Below are positions 10,096-18,592 of a stretch of 64,000 bases of DNA, piece after piece. Position 1 is the stretch's first letter. Each line of letters starts with the position of its first letter. Origin of the DNA: Lachnoclostridium sp. UBA7215 (GTDB lineage Bacteria; Bacillota; Clostridia; Lachnospirales; Lachnospiraceae); assembly GCA_002490465.1 (NCBI GenBank), contig DKUB01000058.1:124643-188642 (forward strand), in the 5' to 3' direction. The notes beneath the pieces are model-generated. The model was not told where the DNA came from. It made no database searches and worked only from the letters and a program-made list of their open reading frames with translations. The position numbers and the translations under genes are program-made.

Positions 10096-11103
10096 CTATT
10101 CGACTAAAGATATCTGATCCATCGGATAAAAACGTAGCCATGCCTTTCCCTTTATGTCGGAACGGTGAATTGCACCCACCTCAGATTTCCGGCTGTCTAC
10201 ACTGGCATTCCGGTTATCACCGAGAACAAAATATTCATCCGGACCAAGCTGTATCTCCTCAGCTGCCAGTCCGGGATCCTCTATATCTTCACGTCCGTAC
10301 TCTTCTTCAAGATATTCTCCGTTAATATAAATCATACCGTCGCGAATCTGTACTGTTTCTCCCGGAAGCCCGATGATCCGTTTAATATAATTCACATCAT
10401 CATTATAGGGAAAAATAACAACATCAAACCTCTCAGGATCATGGAAATAATAACTGACATTTTCCACGATAAGCTGGTCGCCATTTTCCAGTGTTGTCTC
10501 CATTGAGCTTCCCTCGACAGAAGTATGATGTGCCACAAACTTTGTAATAACAATAGCAAAGAGCAGGGCCAGCAGTACACAGATTAATATGCGCAGGGCG
10601 ACACGCAAGAACGGATGTGTTTCGTTATAGGACTCATCAATATCCTCGGAAACATCTTTAAAGGGAAAACCGTCTCCCGATTCTTCTTTGCCGGAGACCT
10701 CTGTTTCCGGTTCAGCGTCCAGTTCCGTTATTGTAATTGGTTTCCAGGGCTTTACAATTTCTACCCCCTGTACGCTCTCTTCCGTTACCTGTTCCAGCAC
10801 TACAGTCTGATTTTCCGGCTCCGGCCATTCTTCCACTTCCGGCTCTATTCTTTCTTCCTGAGCAGCTGATTCAACTGTTTTCACCGGTTGCTCCGGTGAT
10901 TCCGGCTGCTCCGGCTCAACCTGGTCAACCCGCTTTTGTTCTATATGCTGCAGACTTTTTATAATCTGGTCAATTTCTGTACGCGTTCCAAGATTCATAT
11001 CCGGGACGCCCTCTTTTTTTTCACGTTTTAAAAATGTCTGAATCTCACGGCACACCTTCAGGCTGTCTTCAATTTCTTTTTGCGTTTCCCAATCCTCATT
11101 CAT
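10096..11103 (-). CDS. lepB: Signal peptidase I with acidic N-terminal extension
   Basis: 335 residues, against about 180-220 for most Firmicutes type I signal peptidases. Residues 1-165 are an acidic, Pro/Glu-rich cytoplasmic extension; a single membrane helix spans about 167-190; the catalytic Ser200 lies in SVEGSSMETTL and the general-base Lys241 in NYIKRIIGLPGE; box E is LGDNRNASVDSR. The enzyme cleaves signal peptides of secreted proteins on the outer membrane face. It overlaps the end of rbgA by 4 bases (ATGA), implying translational coupling. The role of the extension is unknown, and its low complexity suggests a flexible tether or partner-binding tail. Confidence 0.93.
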   Translation of the reverse strand: MNEDWETQKEIEDSLKVCREIQTFLKREKKEGVPDMNLGTRTEIDQIIKSLQHIEQKRVDQVEPEQPESPEQPVKTVESAAQEERIEPEVEEWPEPENQTVVLEQVTEESVQGVEIVKPWKPITITELDAEPETEVSGKEESGDGFPFKDVSEDIDESYNETHPFLRVALRILICVLLALLFAIVITKFVAHHTSVEGSSMETTLENGDQLIVENVSYYFHDPERFDVVIFPYNDDVNYIKRIIGLPGETVQIRDGMIYINGEYLEEEYGREDIEDPGLAAEEIQLGPDEYFVLGDNRNASVDSRKSEVGAIHRSDIKGKAWLRFYPMDQISLVE

Positions 11104-11948
11104 TCTTCCACCGGCCTTTCCAACGTTATGCGCCCAAGGCGGGCATTCCGAAAATCATCCAAAAGTAAAAAAGCAGCTTTATCTAAATTGGGTTCATTCC
11201 CTTTATTCAGACAACCGCGCCGAAGAGCCAGCTCTTCTAATAAAGGTACACCCTCCTTTGTTTCATCTATCTGATAATGTGTTTGCAATGTATCCGGATA
11301 TTCCTGCTTTAGAAATGAAATCAACTCCAGGGCAAGCTCTGCACTGGATAATAATTCATCTTTAATGGAGCCAACAAACGCCAGACGCTGCCCAACGGTC
11401 TGGTTTTCAAATTTGGGCCATAAAATCCCCGGCGTATCCAGAAGTTCAACCTGAGGATTAAGCCTTATCCACTGTTTCCCTCTTGTTATTCCCGGTTTAT
11501 TTCCTGTTTTTGTGCAGGCCCTGCCGGCAAAGCTATTAATAAATGTTGATTTCCCCACATTGGGAATCCCAACAATCATAGCGCGTACAGGACGGTTTTT
11601 GATACCACGTTTCCTGTCCCTCTCTATTTTTTCCCGGCATGCCTTTTGAATTAAGCTCTGTACCTGTTTCAGTTCATTCCGTTTTTTTGCATTGACGGCA
11701 AGCGCCAGATATCCCTGTTTTTCATAATAGCGCATCCATGGCTCAAGCAGGTCAGGATCTGCCATATCACTCTTATTCAGCAAAATTACACGGGATTTAT
11801 TGTTTGCCAACTGGTTTATATCCGGATTTTTACTGCTGGCCGGTATACGTGCATCCACTAATTCCAAAATGACATCAATTAACCGGATATCCTCCTGCAT
11901 CGCACGTTTTGCCTTTGTCATATGTCCAGGATACCATTGAAGCTGCAT
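11100..11948 (-). CDS. rbgA: Ribosome biogenesis GTPase RbgA (YlqF)
   Basis: About 282 residues starting MQLQWYPGHMTKAKRAM. It is a circularly permuted GTPase: the G4 motif NKSDMAD comes before the G1 P-loop GIPNVGKST, then the G3-like DTPGILWP, followed by a C-terminal helical RNA-binding domain. It acts late in 50S subunit assembly. The start at 11948 is set by the strong site AAGGAGGGA five bases upstream; a longer frame to 11984 has no such support. Even so, the coding region overlaps the last 74 bases of the upstream signal-peptidase-like gene, and its end overlaps the next signal peptidase by 4 bases. Confidence 0.93.
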   Translation of the reverse strand: MQLQWYPGHMTKAKRAMQEDIRLIDVILELVDARIPASSKNPDINQLANNKSRVILLNKSDMADPDLLEPWMRYYEKQGYLALAVNAKKRNELKQVQSLIQKACREKIERDRKRGIKNRPVRAMIVGIPNVGKSTFINSFAGRACTKTGNKPGITRGKQWIRLNPQVELLDTPGILWPKFENQTVGQRLAFVGSIKDELLSSAELALELISFLKQEYPDTLQTHYQIDETKEGVPLLEELALRRGCLNKGNEPNLDKAAFLLLDDFRNARLGRITLERPVEE

Positions 11949-12561
11949 AAGTCCCTCCTTTTTCTGTCCCGTCCGGTCCTCCAATAAAAGAGAAAGGATT
12001 CATGGAAAAGATTACCTTTCCAATTATATTTTCCCGTTTCACAACAGTAAAAGATGTGTTTCTACTGTCATCCATATCCACACGGTTATCACTGAGGACA
12101 AAATACTCATCTTCTTTCAGCGTAATCTCTGCATGGGCACGTCCGGCAGAAACCATCGGTTCATATTGATATTTTTCTTCTATTTTTTCTCCGTTAATAT
12201 AGACAAATCCATCTTTAATCTGGATTTTTTCACCTGGAAGCCCAACAATCCTCCGTATTAAGATTGAAGAATCATCTAAGAGCGCCTCATCTCCTTCTTT
12301 CTGTTCCGGATAAAAGGCAATTACTGCATGCCGTCCCGGCCTCAGGAAAATATAAGAAGTATTATTTATAATGACATCTTCCCCGTTATAAAGAGTCGGC
12401 TCCATGGAACTTCCAATCATACTGGCACGCTTCATGGCAAAATGTACGATCAGCCAGGCAGCAAATATTACAACTGCAATTTCAACAAGGAACAGTAACA
12501 TTTCTTTTAATATTTTTATTCTCCGTTCTTTCTTCTGTTCTTCTTCAAAGCGGAGCCTCAC
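11875..12561 (-). CDS. lepB: Signal peptidase I-like protein with Lys-to-Arg substitution at the catalytic site
   Basis: 228 residues: membrane helix about 21-42, box B Ser52 in SMIGSSMEPTLYNGE, box D SSILIRRIVGLPGEKI and box E LSDNRVDMDDSR. In type I signal peptidases the box D residue before RIVGLPG is the general-base Lys (YxKR); here the codon is CGG, giving Arg103. By the known Ser/Lys dyad mechanism this change should impair cleavage, so the protein may be inactive, have altered chemistry, or modulate the second signal peptidase two genes downstream, which keeps its Lys. The C-terminal tail (about 25 residues) is read through the start of rbgA. Translation begins at GTG 12561 with AAGGG upstream. 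It follows rplS after a hairpin. Confidence 0.85.
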   Translation of the reverse strand: MRLRFEEEQKKERRIKILKEMLLFLVEIAVVIFAAWLIVHFAMKRASMIGSSMEPTLYNGEDVIINNTSYIFLRPGRHAVIAFYPEQKEGDEALLDDSSILIRRIVGLPGEKIQIKDGFVYINGEKIEEKYQYEPMVSAGRAHAEITLKEDEYFVLSDNRVDMDDSRNTSFTVVKRENIIGKVIFSMNPFSFIGGPDGTEKGGTYAASMVSWTYDKGKTCDAGGYPVN

Positions 12562-12592
12562 ACAATCACACCCTTTTTAATATATGCAAAGA

Positions 12593-12629
12593 GGGCAGTA
12601 ACCTAGCACAAATGTGCGCGCTACTGCCC
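12593..12629 (-). terminator. Hairpin downstream of rplS
   Basis: GGGCAGTA (12593-12600) pairs with TACTGCCC (12622-12629), and an inner GCAC/GTGC stem fills the loop. The T run on the minus strand is weak (CTCTTTG), so it may act as a partial terminator or attenuator between rplS and the signal-peptidase-like gene. Confidence 0.45.
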
Positions 12630-12648
12630 CTTTTGAAACGCAAAGGAT

Positions 12649-12996
12649 TTATTTCACAAGCTCTTTTACCTTTGCCGCTTTACCCACACGGCCACGCAGA
12701 TAATTGAGTTTTGCCCTTCTTACTTTGCCAAGACGGACTACTTCAATTTTCTCTACAATTGGGGAATGAAGAGGCCATGTTTTTTCAACGCCTACACCAT
12801 TGGAGAATTTTCTTACTGTAAATGTCTCCCTGGAGCTTCCACCCTGTCTCTTTAAAACGACACCTTCAAAAACCTGTGTTCTCTCACGCTGACCCTCTTT
12901 TACTTTTGCATATACCTTAACGGTATCGCCAACGCGAAACTGCGGAACTTCTGCCTTCATCTGTTCCTCTTCAATTTTCTTAATAATTTCGTTCAT
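12649..12996 (-). CDS. rplS: 50S ribosomal protein L19
   Basis: 115 residues, the standard L19 length, with [28 protein letters not shown] and the [24 protein letters not shown] signature. It sits at the 30S-50S interface. In many Firmicutes it follows rpsP-rimM-trmD, but here it has its own sigma-A promoter overlapping the end of hisD, and it is followed by signal peptidase and rbgA. The leader of about 90 bases could carry an autoregulatory L19 leader, but I could not recognise that structure. Confidence 0.96.
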   Translation of the reverse strand: MNEIIKKIEEEQMKAEVPQFRVGDTVKVYAKVKEGQRERTQVFEGVVLKRQGGSSRETFTVRKFSNGVGVEKTWPLHSPIVEKIEVVRLGKVRRAKLNYLRGRVGKAAKVKELVK

Positions 12997-13090
12997 TGTT
13001 GTTCCTCCTGTTTTTTTGATGTTCTTAACATATATGTTCCTATCATATATTTTTTGTCAGAGGACCATCTACTTTTTTCACAACATTAAG

Positions 13091-13119
13091 AATATACCAT
13101 AATCTACAAGCGCCGTCAA
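13091..13119 (-). promoter_or_regulatory. Promoter of rplS, nested in the end of hisD
   Basis: Minus strand TTGACG (13114-13119), 17-base spacer, TATATT (13091-13096). The TGA stop codon of hisD (13116-13118) lies inside the -35 hexamer. Confidence 0.65.
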
Positions 13120-14432
13120 GAACTTTTCTCATCAATAACTTCTTTCCCAAAGCGGACGGCAATAGAATTTGCATGAGCTGTCAGATGTTCCGCTTTTGCA
13201 AACCGGATGATATCCTCGTGTATTTCCTCCAGTGCTTCCCGGGAATATGAGATAACACTGGATTTTTTAATAAAATCATCCACAGACAGCGGGGAGAAAA
13301 ACTTGGCTGTGCCGTTTGTCGGCAATACGTGGTTGGGTCCGGCAAAATAATCTCCCAGCGGTTCACTGCTGTATTCACCGAGAAAAATAGCCCCTGCATT
13401 TTTTACCCGGGTCATTGTATCAAACGGATTGGCAGTAAGAATTTCCAAATGCTCGGAGGCAACTTCATTGACAATATCAATGGCCTCCTCCATCGAATCT
13501 GCCAAAAGAATATATCCATAATTATTCAGAGAATGGTTTATAATTTCACTGCGTGAAAGCCGTGAGGCAAAGTCTTCCACCTGCTCCGATACTCTTTTTG
13601 CCAGCTCACTGCTCGTTGTAACCAAAATGGCAGATGCCAGTTCATCATGTTCTGCCTGTGACAGCAAATCTGCAGCAACATAGCGCGGGTTTGCCGTTTC
13701 ATCTGCCAAAACCATAATCTCACTTGGACCGGCCACGGAGTCAATGCTGACATGTCCATATACGGTCTTTTTGGCAAGGGCAACAAAAATATTACCCGGT
13801 CCCGCTATTTTATCTACTTTAGGAATAGATTCCGTGCCATAAGCCAGGGCAGCAATTGCCTGTGCCCCTCCCACCTTGCAAATTTCAGTGGCGCCTGCAA
13901 GATTTGCAGCAACCAGAGTGGCAGGAGTCACCTTCCCATCAATTCCCGGCGGTGTTACCATAACAATTCTTTCTACTCCGGCAACCGTGGCCGGAACGAT
14001 ATTCATCAGCACACTGGACGGATACGCCGCTTTACCGCCCGGCACATATACCCCGACACTGGACAGCGGTGTTATCCTCTGACCGAGAATTACGCCGTCC
14101 TCCCTTGTGGTAAACCAGCTTTCCCTCACCTGTTTTTTATGATAGGCCTGTATATTTGCCAGAGACCTTTTCATCACATCTATCAAATCTGCATCCACTT
14201 TGGCGTATGCCTCTTTTATTTCATCCTCTGTCACATACAGGGATTCCGCATCAATCGTTACGTGGTCAAATTTTTCTGTATAGGAAAAAACGGCCTTATC
14301 TCCATTTTTCTTTACATCTGCCAGTATCTCATTCACGGTATCCTGATAGGAATCATACTGATTCGGGCTGCGTTTTAATAAATCTTCCAATATATTTTTT
14401 TTCGTTTCCTCTGTCAATTGAATAATCCGCAT
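13116..14432 (-). CDS. hisD: Histidinol dehydrogenase
   Basis: About 438 residues, usual for HisD, with VGVYVPGGKAAYPSSVLMNIVPA, the NAD-binding/zinc region AGPSEIMVLADE, LLSQAEHDELASAILVT, and the C-terminal GPNHVLPTNGTAKFFSPLSVDDF motif. It oxidises L-histidinol to L-histidine in two steps. The start at 14432 (MRIIQL) has GGAG six bases upstream, which lies within the earlier in-frame ATG at 14444. It follows hisG by 35 bases and ends the run hisZ-hisG-hisD. The remaining his genes are not in this window. Confidence 0.96.
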   Translation of the reverse strand: MRIIQLTEETKKNILEDLLKRSPNQYDSYQDTVNEILADVKKNGDKAVFSYTEKFDHVTIDAESLYVTEDEIKEAYAKVDADLIDVMKRSLANIQAYHKKQVRESWFTTREDGVILGQRITPLSSVGVYVPGGKAAYPSSVLMNIVPATVAGVERIVMVTPPGIDGKVTPATLVAANLAGATEICKVGGAQAIAALAYGTESIPKVDKIAGPGNIFVALAKKTVYGHVSIDSVAGPSEIMVLADETANPRYVAADLLSQAEHDELASAILVTTSSELAKRVSEQVEDFASRLSRSEIINHSLNNYGYILLADSMEEAIDIVNEVASEHLEILTANPFDTMTRVKNAGAIFLGEYSSEPLGDYFAGPNHVLPTNGTAKFFSPLSVDDFIKKSSVISYSREALEEIHEDIIRFAKAEHLTAHANSIAVRFGKEVIDEKSS

Positions 14433-14467
14433 ACAATTCTCCATTCCGGAGCGCTTTGCTCCCTTTT

Positions 14468-15103
14468 TTACAGCGCCTGCTTTAAATCCTTAATCAATTT
14501 TGTAATCCGTTCCCGCTCAAGTTTCATACTCGCCTCATTGACAATTACTCTCGCAGACAGCGGACAGATTTTTTCAAGAACTTCCAACCCATTAGCCCGA
14601 AGGGTAGAACCTGTCTCTACAATATCAACGATTACTTCAGACAAGCCGACAATCGGCGCCAGCTCTACAGAGCCATTTAACTTTATGATTTCCACTGTCT
14701 GATGTTTCCGGTTATAAAAATAGTCTTTGGCGATATCCGGGTATTTTGAGGCAACACGTATAACCTGATTTTTTTTCAGCAATTCCCTGGCACTGGCCGG
14801 TCCGGCCACACACATGTCACATTTCCCCAGCCCCAAATCTAAAACTTCAAGCACCTTGCGCCCTTCTTCCAGAATGGTGTCACTCCCCACCACTCCAATA
14901 TCGGCAGCTCCATACTCCACATAGGTCGGCACATCCGATGTCTTGGACAGAAAAAAGCGAAGTCCCGCTTCCTCATTTGTAAAAATCAGCTTTCTTGTCT
15001 CTTTATCTTTCATTTCTTCACATGTAATCCCTGTCTGCTCTAAAAGCGCCAGTGTCTGCTTGGCAAGGCGCCCCTTTGCAAGGGCAATGGTTAAATATTT
15101 CAT
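14468..15103 (-). CDS. hisG: ATP phosphoribosyltransferase catalytic subunit, short form
   Basis: About 211 residues starting MKYLTIALAKGRLAKQ, the short form of HisG that lacks the C-terminal regulatory domain and needs HisZ. Conserved stretches include DIGVVGSDTILE and the phosphate-binding region IVDIVETGSTLRANGL. It joins ATP and PRPP in the first step of histidine synthesis. Its partner hisZ lies directly upstream, 34 bases away, which fits the obligate HisG/HisZ octamer. A frame start at 15109 is possible but less typical. Confidence 0.95.
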   Translation of the reverse strand: MKYLTIALAKGRLAKQTLALLEQTGITCEEMKDKETRKLIFTNEEAGLRFFLSKTSDVPTYVEYGAADIGVVGSDTILEEGRKVLEVLDLGLGKCDMCVAGPASARELLKKNQVIRVASKYPDIAKDYFYNRKHQTVEIIKLNGSVELAPIVGLSEVIVDIVETGSTLRANGLEVLEKICPLSARVIVNEASMKLERERITKLIKDLKQAL

Positions 15104-15137
15104 ATGCATTCTCCAATCTAATCCTCTGTGCCGCCTG

Positions 15138-16367
15138 TTACAGCTGAAATTCTGTCACCTCTCCGGTATCATCTATATAGAGTATGGCAGAAACTTCACT
15201 GCGCCGGCCATATTCTTTATATATATCCAGCGGTGTATCCGCGTTTTTCCGCATCAGCCGCACAGATTTTCCCTCAGTACGCAGGGAATTGCCAATCTCT
15301 ATGGCCCTCTTTCTGTTTGCTGAACGGTACAGGATAAGAATATCTGACTCCTCTGCCTCGATGACAACCTGCTGTCTGTTCAGCGCTGACAGCAATTCAT
15401 CCAGCATAAAAGCAAGACCGATGGCCGGTGTTTTTTTACCGAATTGCTCCACAAGGCCGTCATAACGTCCCCCTGTTACAATGGCATCTCCGGTTCCATA
15501 AGTATAGGCTTTAAATATAACGCCTGTATAATACTCATAATGAGAAAGCATGCCAAGATCAAAAGTAACATGCTCGGTAAGGCCATATGCCTCCATAATC
15601 TCACTCAGCCGTTCTAACCGCTCTAAGGCATCCAGAGCCTGTGGATTCCTTGTCTTTTCCCTGGCAGAACGAATCGTATCCAGACTGCCGAACAAGTCCG
15701 GAAGCAGAATAAGCAATTCCCGGCATCCCTCCGGCATATCCCGGTTTTCGAGCATATCCTCAACAGCAAATATATTTTTGTTTGTAATAAATATTCGGAG
15801 CTGCTCTATCTCTTCATCACTCAGCCCTGCCTCATTGACAAGTCCGCGAAATAATCCCGCATGCCCGATATCTACTTTAAACTCATCCAATCCGGTTTTT
15901 AAAAGGCATTCTATAGTCAGAGCAATCATTTCACCATCTGCATCTGACGAATCATCATTCATAAGCTCTGCCCCAATCTGCGTCACTTCAGACAGCTTAC
16001 CCTGATAGCCGCTGCGGTGGATAAAGGTACTGCCCGTATAGCAAAGGCGTATCTGCATGTCCTCTTTTTCATAATATTTGGCAACGCAGCGGGCAATGGA
16101 AGGGGTAATATCCGGACGAAGCACAAGGGTATTATTGTACTGGTCAAAGAATTTAAACATTTCCCTTGAATTGACCGTTCCGCGTTTTTGATTAAAAATA
16201 TCAAAGAACTCAAATGTCGGTGTCTGAATATCGCGGAATCCATAGAGCTTCATCCTGTCATGGATTTCTTTTTGAATTTTGCCCCTTTTTTCGCATTCGA
16301 CGCCATAGATATCCCTTACTCCCTCCGGAGTAAAAAGTAATGATTTCTGATAGGATGTATCTTTCAC
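15138..16367 (-). CDS. hisZ: ATP phosphoribosyltransferase regulatory subunit
   Basis: About 409 residues related to class II histidyl-tRNA synthetase: LFTPEGVRDIYG, the motif 2-like block TLVLRPDITPSIARCVAKYY, and YYTGVIFKAYTYGTGDAIVTGGRYDGL. It has lost aminoacylation and serves as the histidine-sensing partner of short HisG. The frame opens further upstream, but GGAGG (16373-16377) sits exactly 5 bases before a GTG at 16367, which also leaves a clean gap after ilvA, so I take that GTG as the start. Annotation as a second HisRS is the main alternative, but hisG next door argues for HisZ. Confidence 0.92.
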   Translation of the reverse strand: MKDTSYQKSLLFTPEGVRDIYGVECEKRGKIQKEIHDRMKLYGFRDIQTPTFEFFDIFNQKRGTVNSREMFKFFDQYNNTLVLRPDITPSIARCVAKYYEKEDMQIRLCYTGSTFIHRSGYQGKLSEVTQIGAELMNDDSSDADGEMIALTIECLLKTGLDEFKVDIGHAGLFRGLVNEAGLSDEEIEQLRIFITNKNIFAVEDMLENRDMPEGCRELLILLPDLFGSLDTIRSAREKTRNPQALDALERLERLSEIMEAYGLTEHVTFDLGMLSHYEYYTGVIFKAYTYGTGDAIVTGGRYDGLVEQFGKKTPAIGLAFMLDELLSALNRQQVVIEAEESDILILYRSANRKRAIEIGNSLRTEGKSVRLMRKNADTPLDIYKEYGRRSEVSAILYIDDTGEVTEFQL

Positions 16368-16389
16368 GTTAACCTCCATTCTCTGTCCA

Positions 16390-17607
16390 TTAATAAATGG
16401 CAGATGGCTGTTCGGATTTTGGTGAGTAACCTGCCTTTTCAAGAGCCTGAATAATGCTCTCCTTATGTGCGATACCGAAAGCCTCCATCGTTATTGTCAA
16501 CTCTACAGCCGCATTCCGGTTCAGGCTGACAAACTGGTTATGCTGCAGCCGGATAATATTACCCTGCTCTCTGGCTATAATGTCTGCCACACGAAGCAAT
16601 TCACCGGGGCGGTCCGGCAGAAGAACACTGATGGTAAACACACGCCCTCTTTGAATAAGCCCGTTCTGCACAACAGAGGACATTGTGATAATATCCATAT
16701 TTCCTCCGCTGAGAATACACACAATCTTTTTATCACGGCAGTCCAGCTGTTTCAATGCTGCAACCGTTAATAATCCGGAGTTTTCCACAATCATTTTATG
16801 GTTCTCCACCATATCTAAAAAATTAACGATTAAATCATAGTCCTCAACAGTAATAATATCATCAACATTTTTTTGAATGTATGGAAATATATGCTCTCCG
16901 GGAGTTTTCACTGCTGTACCGTCAGCAATCGTGCTGACATTTGGCAGGGAAACAACTTTCCCTTTTTTTATAGATTCCTGCATACAATTTGCCCCCGCAG
17001 GTTCTACACCGATTACCTGGATACTCGGGTTTAGAAGTTTGGCAAGCGTTGAAACACCGCAGGCAAGTCCACCACCGCCGATTGGTGCAAGAATAATATC
17101 TACTGTCGGCAGCTCTTTAATGATTTCCATGGAAATCGTTCCCTGTCCGGTCGCCACATCCTCATCATCAAACGGATGGATAAAGGTGTATCCCTCTTTT
17201 TCTGCCAGCTCCAGCGCATGAGCGCAGGCATCATCATATACATCACCGTGGAGCACTACCTCCGCGCCATAACTTTTTGTGCGGTTCACTTTTATGAGCG
17301 GTGTTGTGTTCGGCATTACAATAACAGCCTTTGCCCCAAAGAGTTTTGCCGCATAGGCAACTCCCTGTGCATGATTTCCAGCTGAAGCCGTAATGAGTCC
17401 TTTCTCCCGTTCCTCTTCTGTCAGGGTACTGATTTTGTAATATGCCCCACGCACTTTATATGCTCCGGTATACTGCATATTCTCCGGTTTCAGATAAATT
17501 TTACCTCCAGTCTGTGCACTGTAATATTCACTGTAAATCAGATTGGTTGGCAATATCACATTTTTTACCGCCTCACTGGCTTCCTCAAATTTTTCTAATG
17601 TTAACAT
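16390..17607 (-). CDS. ilvA: Threonine ammonia-lyase with C-terminal ACT domain
   Basis: 405 residues. A PLP fold-II domain has the cofactor lysine in YTGAYKVRGAYYK, the ASAGNHAQGVAYAA loop and the phosphate-binding GGGGL; a C-terminal ACT-like domain (about 330-400) begins FTISVLLPDRPGELLRV. It deaminates threonine to 2-oxobutanoate, either for isoleucine synthesis or for catabolism. The 405-residue, single-ACT form is the common Firmicutes type. Its ATG overlaps the last 7 bases of ftsY and has a GGAGG site inside ftsY, so the two are coupled, and it is followed by hisZ after 22 bases. Amino-acid genes appended to a cell-division and secretion operon is an unusual context. Confidence 0.93.
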   Translation of the reverse strand: MLTLEKFEEASEAVKNVILPTNLIYSEYYSAQTGGKIYLKPENMQYTGAYKVRGAYYKISTLTEEEREKGLITASAGNHAQGVAYAAKLFGAKAVIVMPNTTPLIKVNRTKSYGAEVVLHGDVYDDACAHALELAEKEGYTFIHPFDDEDVATGQGTISMEIIKELPTVDIILAPIGGGGLACGVSTLAKLLNPSIQVIGVEPAGANCMQESIKKGKVVSLPNVSTIADGTAVKTPGEHIFPYIQKNVDDIITVEDYDLIVNFLDMVENHKMIVENSGLLTVAALKQLDCRDKKIVCILSGGNMDIITMSSVVQNGLIQRGRVFTISVLLPDRPGELLRVADIIAREQGNIIRLQHNQFVSLNRNAAVELTITMEAFGIAHKESIIQALEKAGYSPKSEQPSAIY

Positions 17608-18560
17608 ATTTCCTCCTCCGCATCAAAAAGCGCATCTACAAAATTATCGGCATTGAATTTCTCCATATCCTCTATTTTTTCCCCGATACAGATAAATTTT
17701 ACTGGTATTTTCAGTTCTGATTGAATGGCAATGGCAATCCCGCCCTTTGCCGTTCCATCCAGTTTTGTAAGAACAATGCCGTCAATCGGCGCCACCTGGC
17801 TGAATTCCTTTGCCTGAGCTAATGCATTCTGTCCGGTTGTACCGTCGACAACAAGCAGCGTCTCAAGGTATGCCTCTGAATACTCTTTCTCAATGATTGT
17901 ATATATTTTATGCAGTTCCGCCATCAGATTCTTTTTGTTGTGAAGACGTCCGGCTGTATCGCATAATAATATATCAACATTCCGTGCCTTTGCCGCCGCC
18001 ACCGCATCATATACGATAGCCGCCGGGTCAGAGCCCTCCTGACCGGCAATAATTTCTGCCCCTGCTCTTGCTGCCCACTCTTTTAACTGGTCAATGGCAC
18101 CTGCCCGAAAGGTATCCGCCGCTGCCAGCAGCACTTTTTTTCCGTCTTTTTTGTAAGTCCCGGCAAGTTTTCCCACACTTGTTGTCTTTCCAACGCCGTT
18201 GACACCAATCAATAAGAGAACGGACTTTTTCTTTTCAAATTCATAATCCTCCTCGCAGACTTTCATCTGCGCTTTAATTGTATCTAATAAAAGCTGTTTA
18301 CAGGCCGCCGCCTCACGGATATTCTGCTCCTTTACCTTCTCTTTCAGGTCTTCCATAATCTGCATTGTCGTATGGATTCCAATATCCCCCATAACAAAGA
18401 GCTCTTCTAATTCCTCATAAAAATCATCATCTAACTCAGAAGCTCCGTGAAACAGGGAATCCACTCCCGAAACAAAGGACTCTCTCGTCTTTGACAGTCC
18501 CTTTTTTAACCGTGTAAAAAAACCTGTCTTTTCCTTTTCTTCCATGCTCTGTTTCTCCAT
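17601..18560 (-). CDS. ftsY: Signal recognition particle receptor FtsY
   Basis: 319 residues: a short charged N-terminus, the helical N domain, and the SRP-type GTPase G domain with P-loop GVNGVGKTTSVGKLA, DTAGRLHNKKNLM and TKLDGTAKGG. It docks ribosome-SRP complexes to the membrane. The acidic A domain is very short, as in many Gram-positive species. It lies 32 bases downstream of smc, the classical rnc-smc-ftsY order. Confidence 0.96.
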   Translation of the reverse strand: MEKQSMEEKEKTGFFTRLKKGLSKTRESFVSGVDSLFHGASELDDDFYEELEELFVMGDIGIHTTMQIMEDLKEKVKEQNIREAAACKQLLLDTIKAQMKVCEEDYEFEKKKSVLLLIGVNGVGKTTSVGKLAGTYKKDGKKVLLAAADTFRAGAIDQLKEWAARAGAEIIAGQEGSDPAAIVYDAVAAAKARNVDILLCDTAGRLHNKKNLMAELHKIYTIIEKEYSEAYLETLLVVDGTTGQNALAQAKEFSQVAPIDGIVLTKLDGTAKGGIAIAIQSELKIPVKFICIGEKIEDMEKFNADNFVDALFDAEEEIC

Positions 18561-18592
18561 TCTTTTCGCTGTCTTTTTTGTGCCGTCAGATT

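Noticed and set aside
12997..13090. L19 leader riboregulator upstream of rplS
   Set aside because: I could not match the sequence to the known L19 leader structure by eye; it is plausible but not supported.
13752..14378. 208-residue plus-strand open frame opposite hisD
   Set aside because: Shadow frame; the opposite strand encodes conserved HisD.
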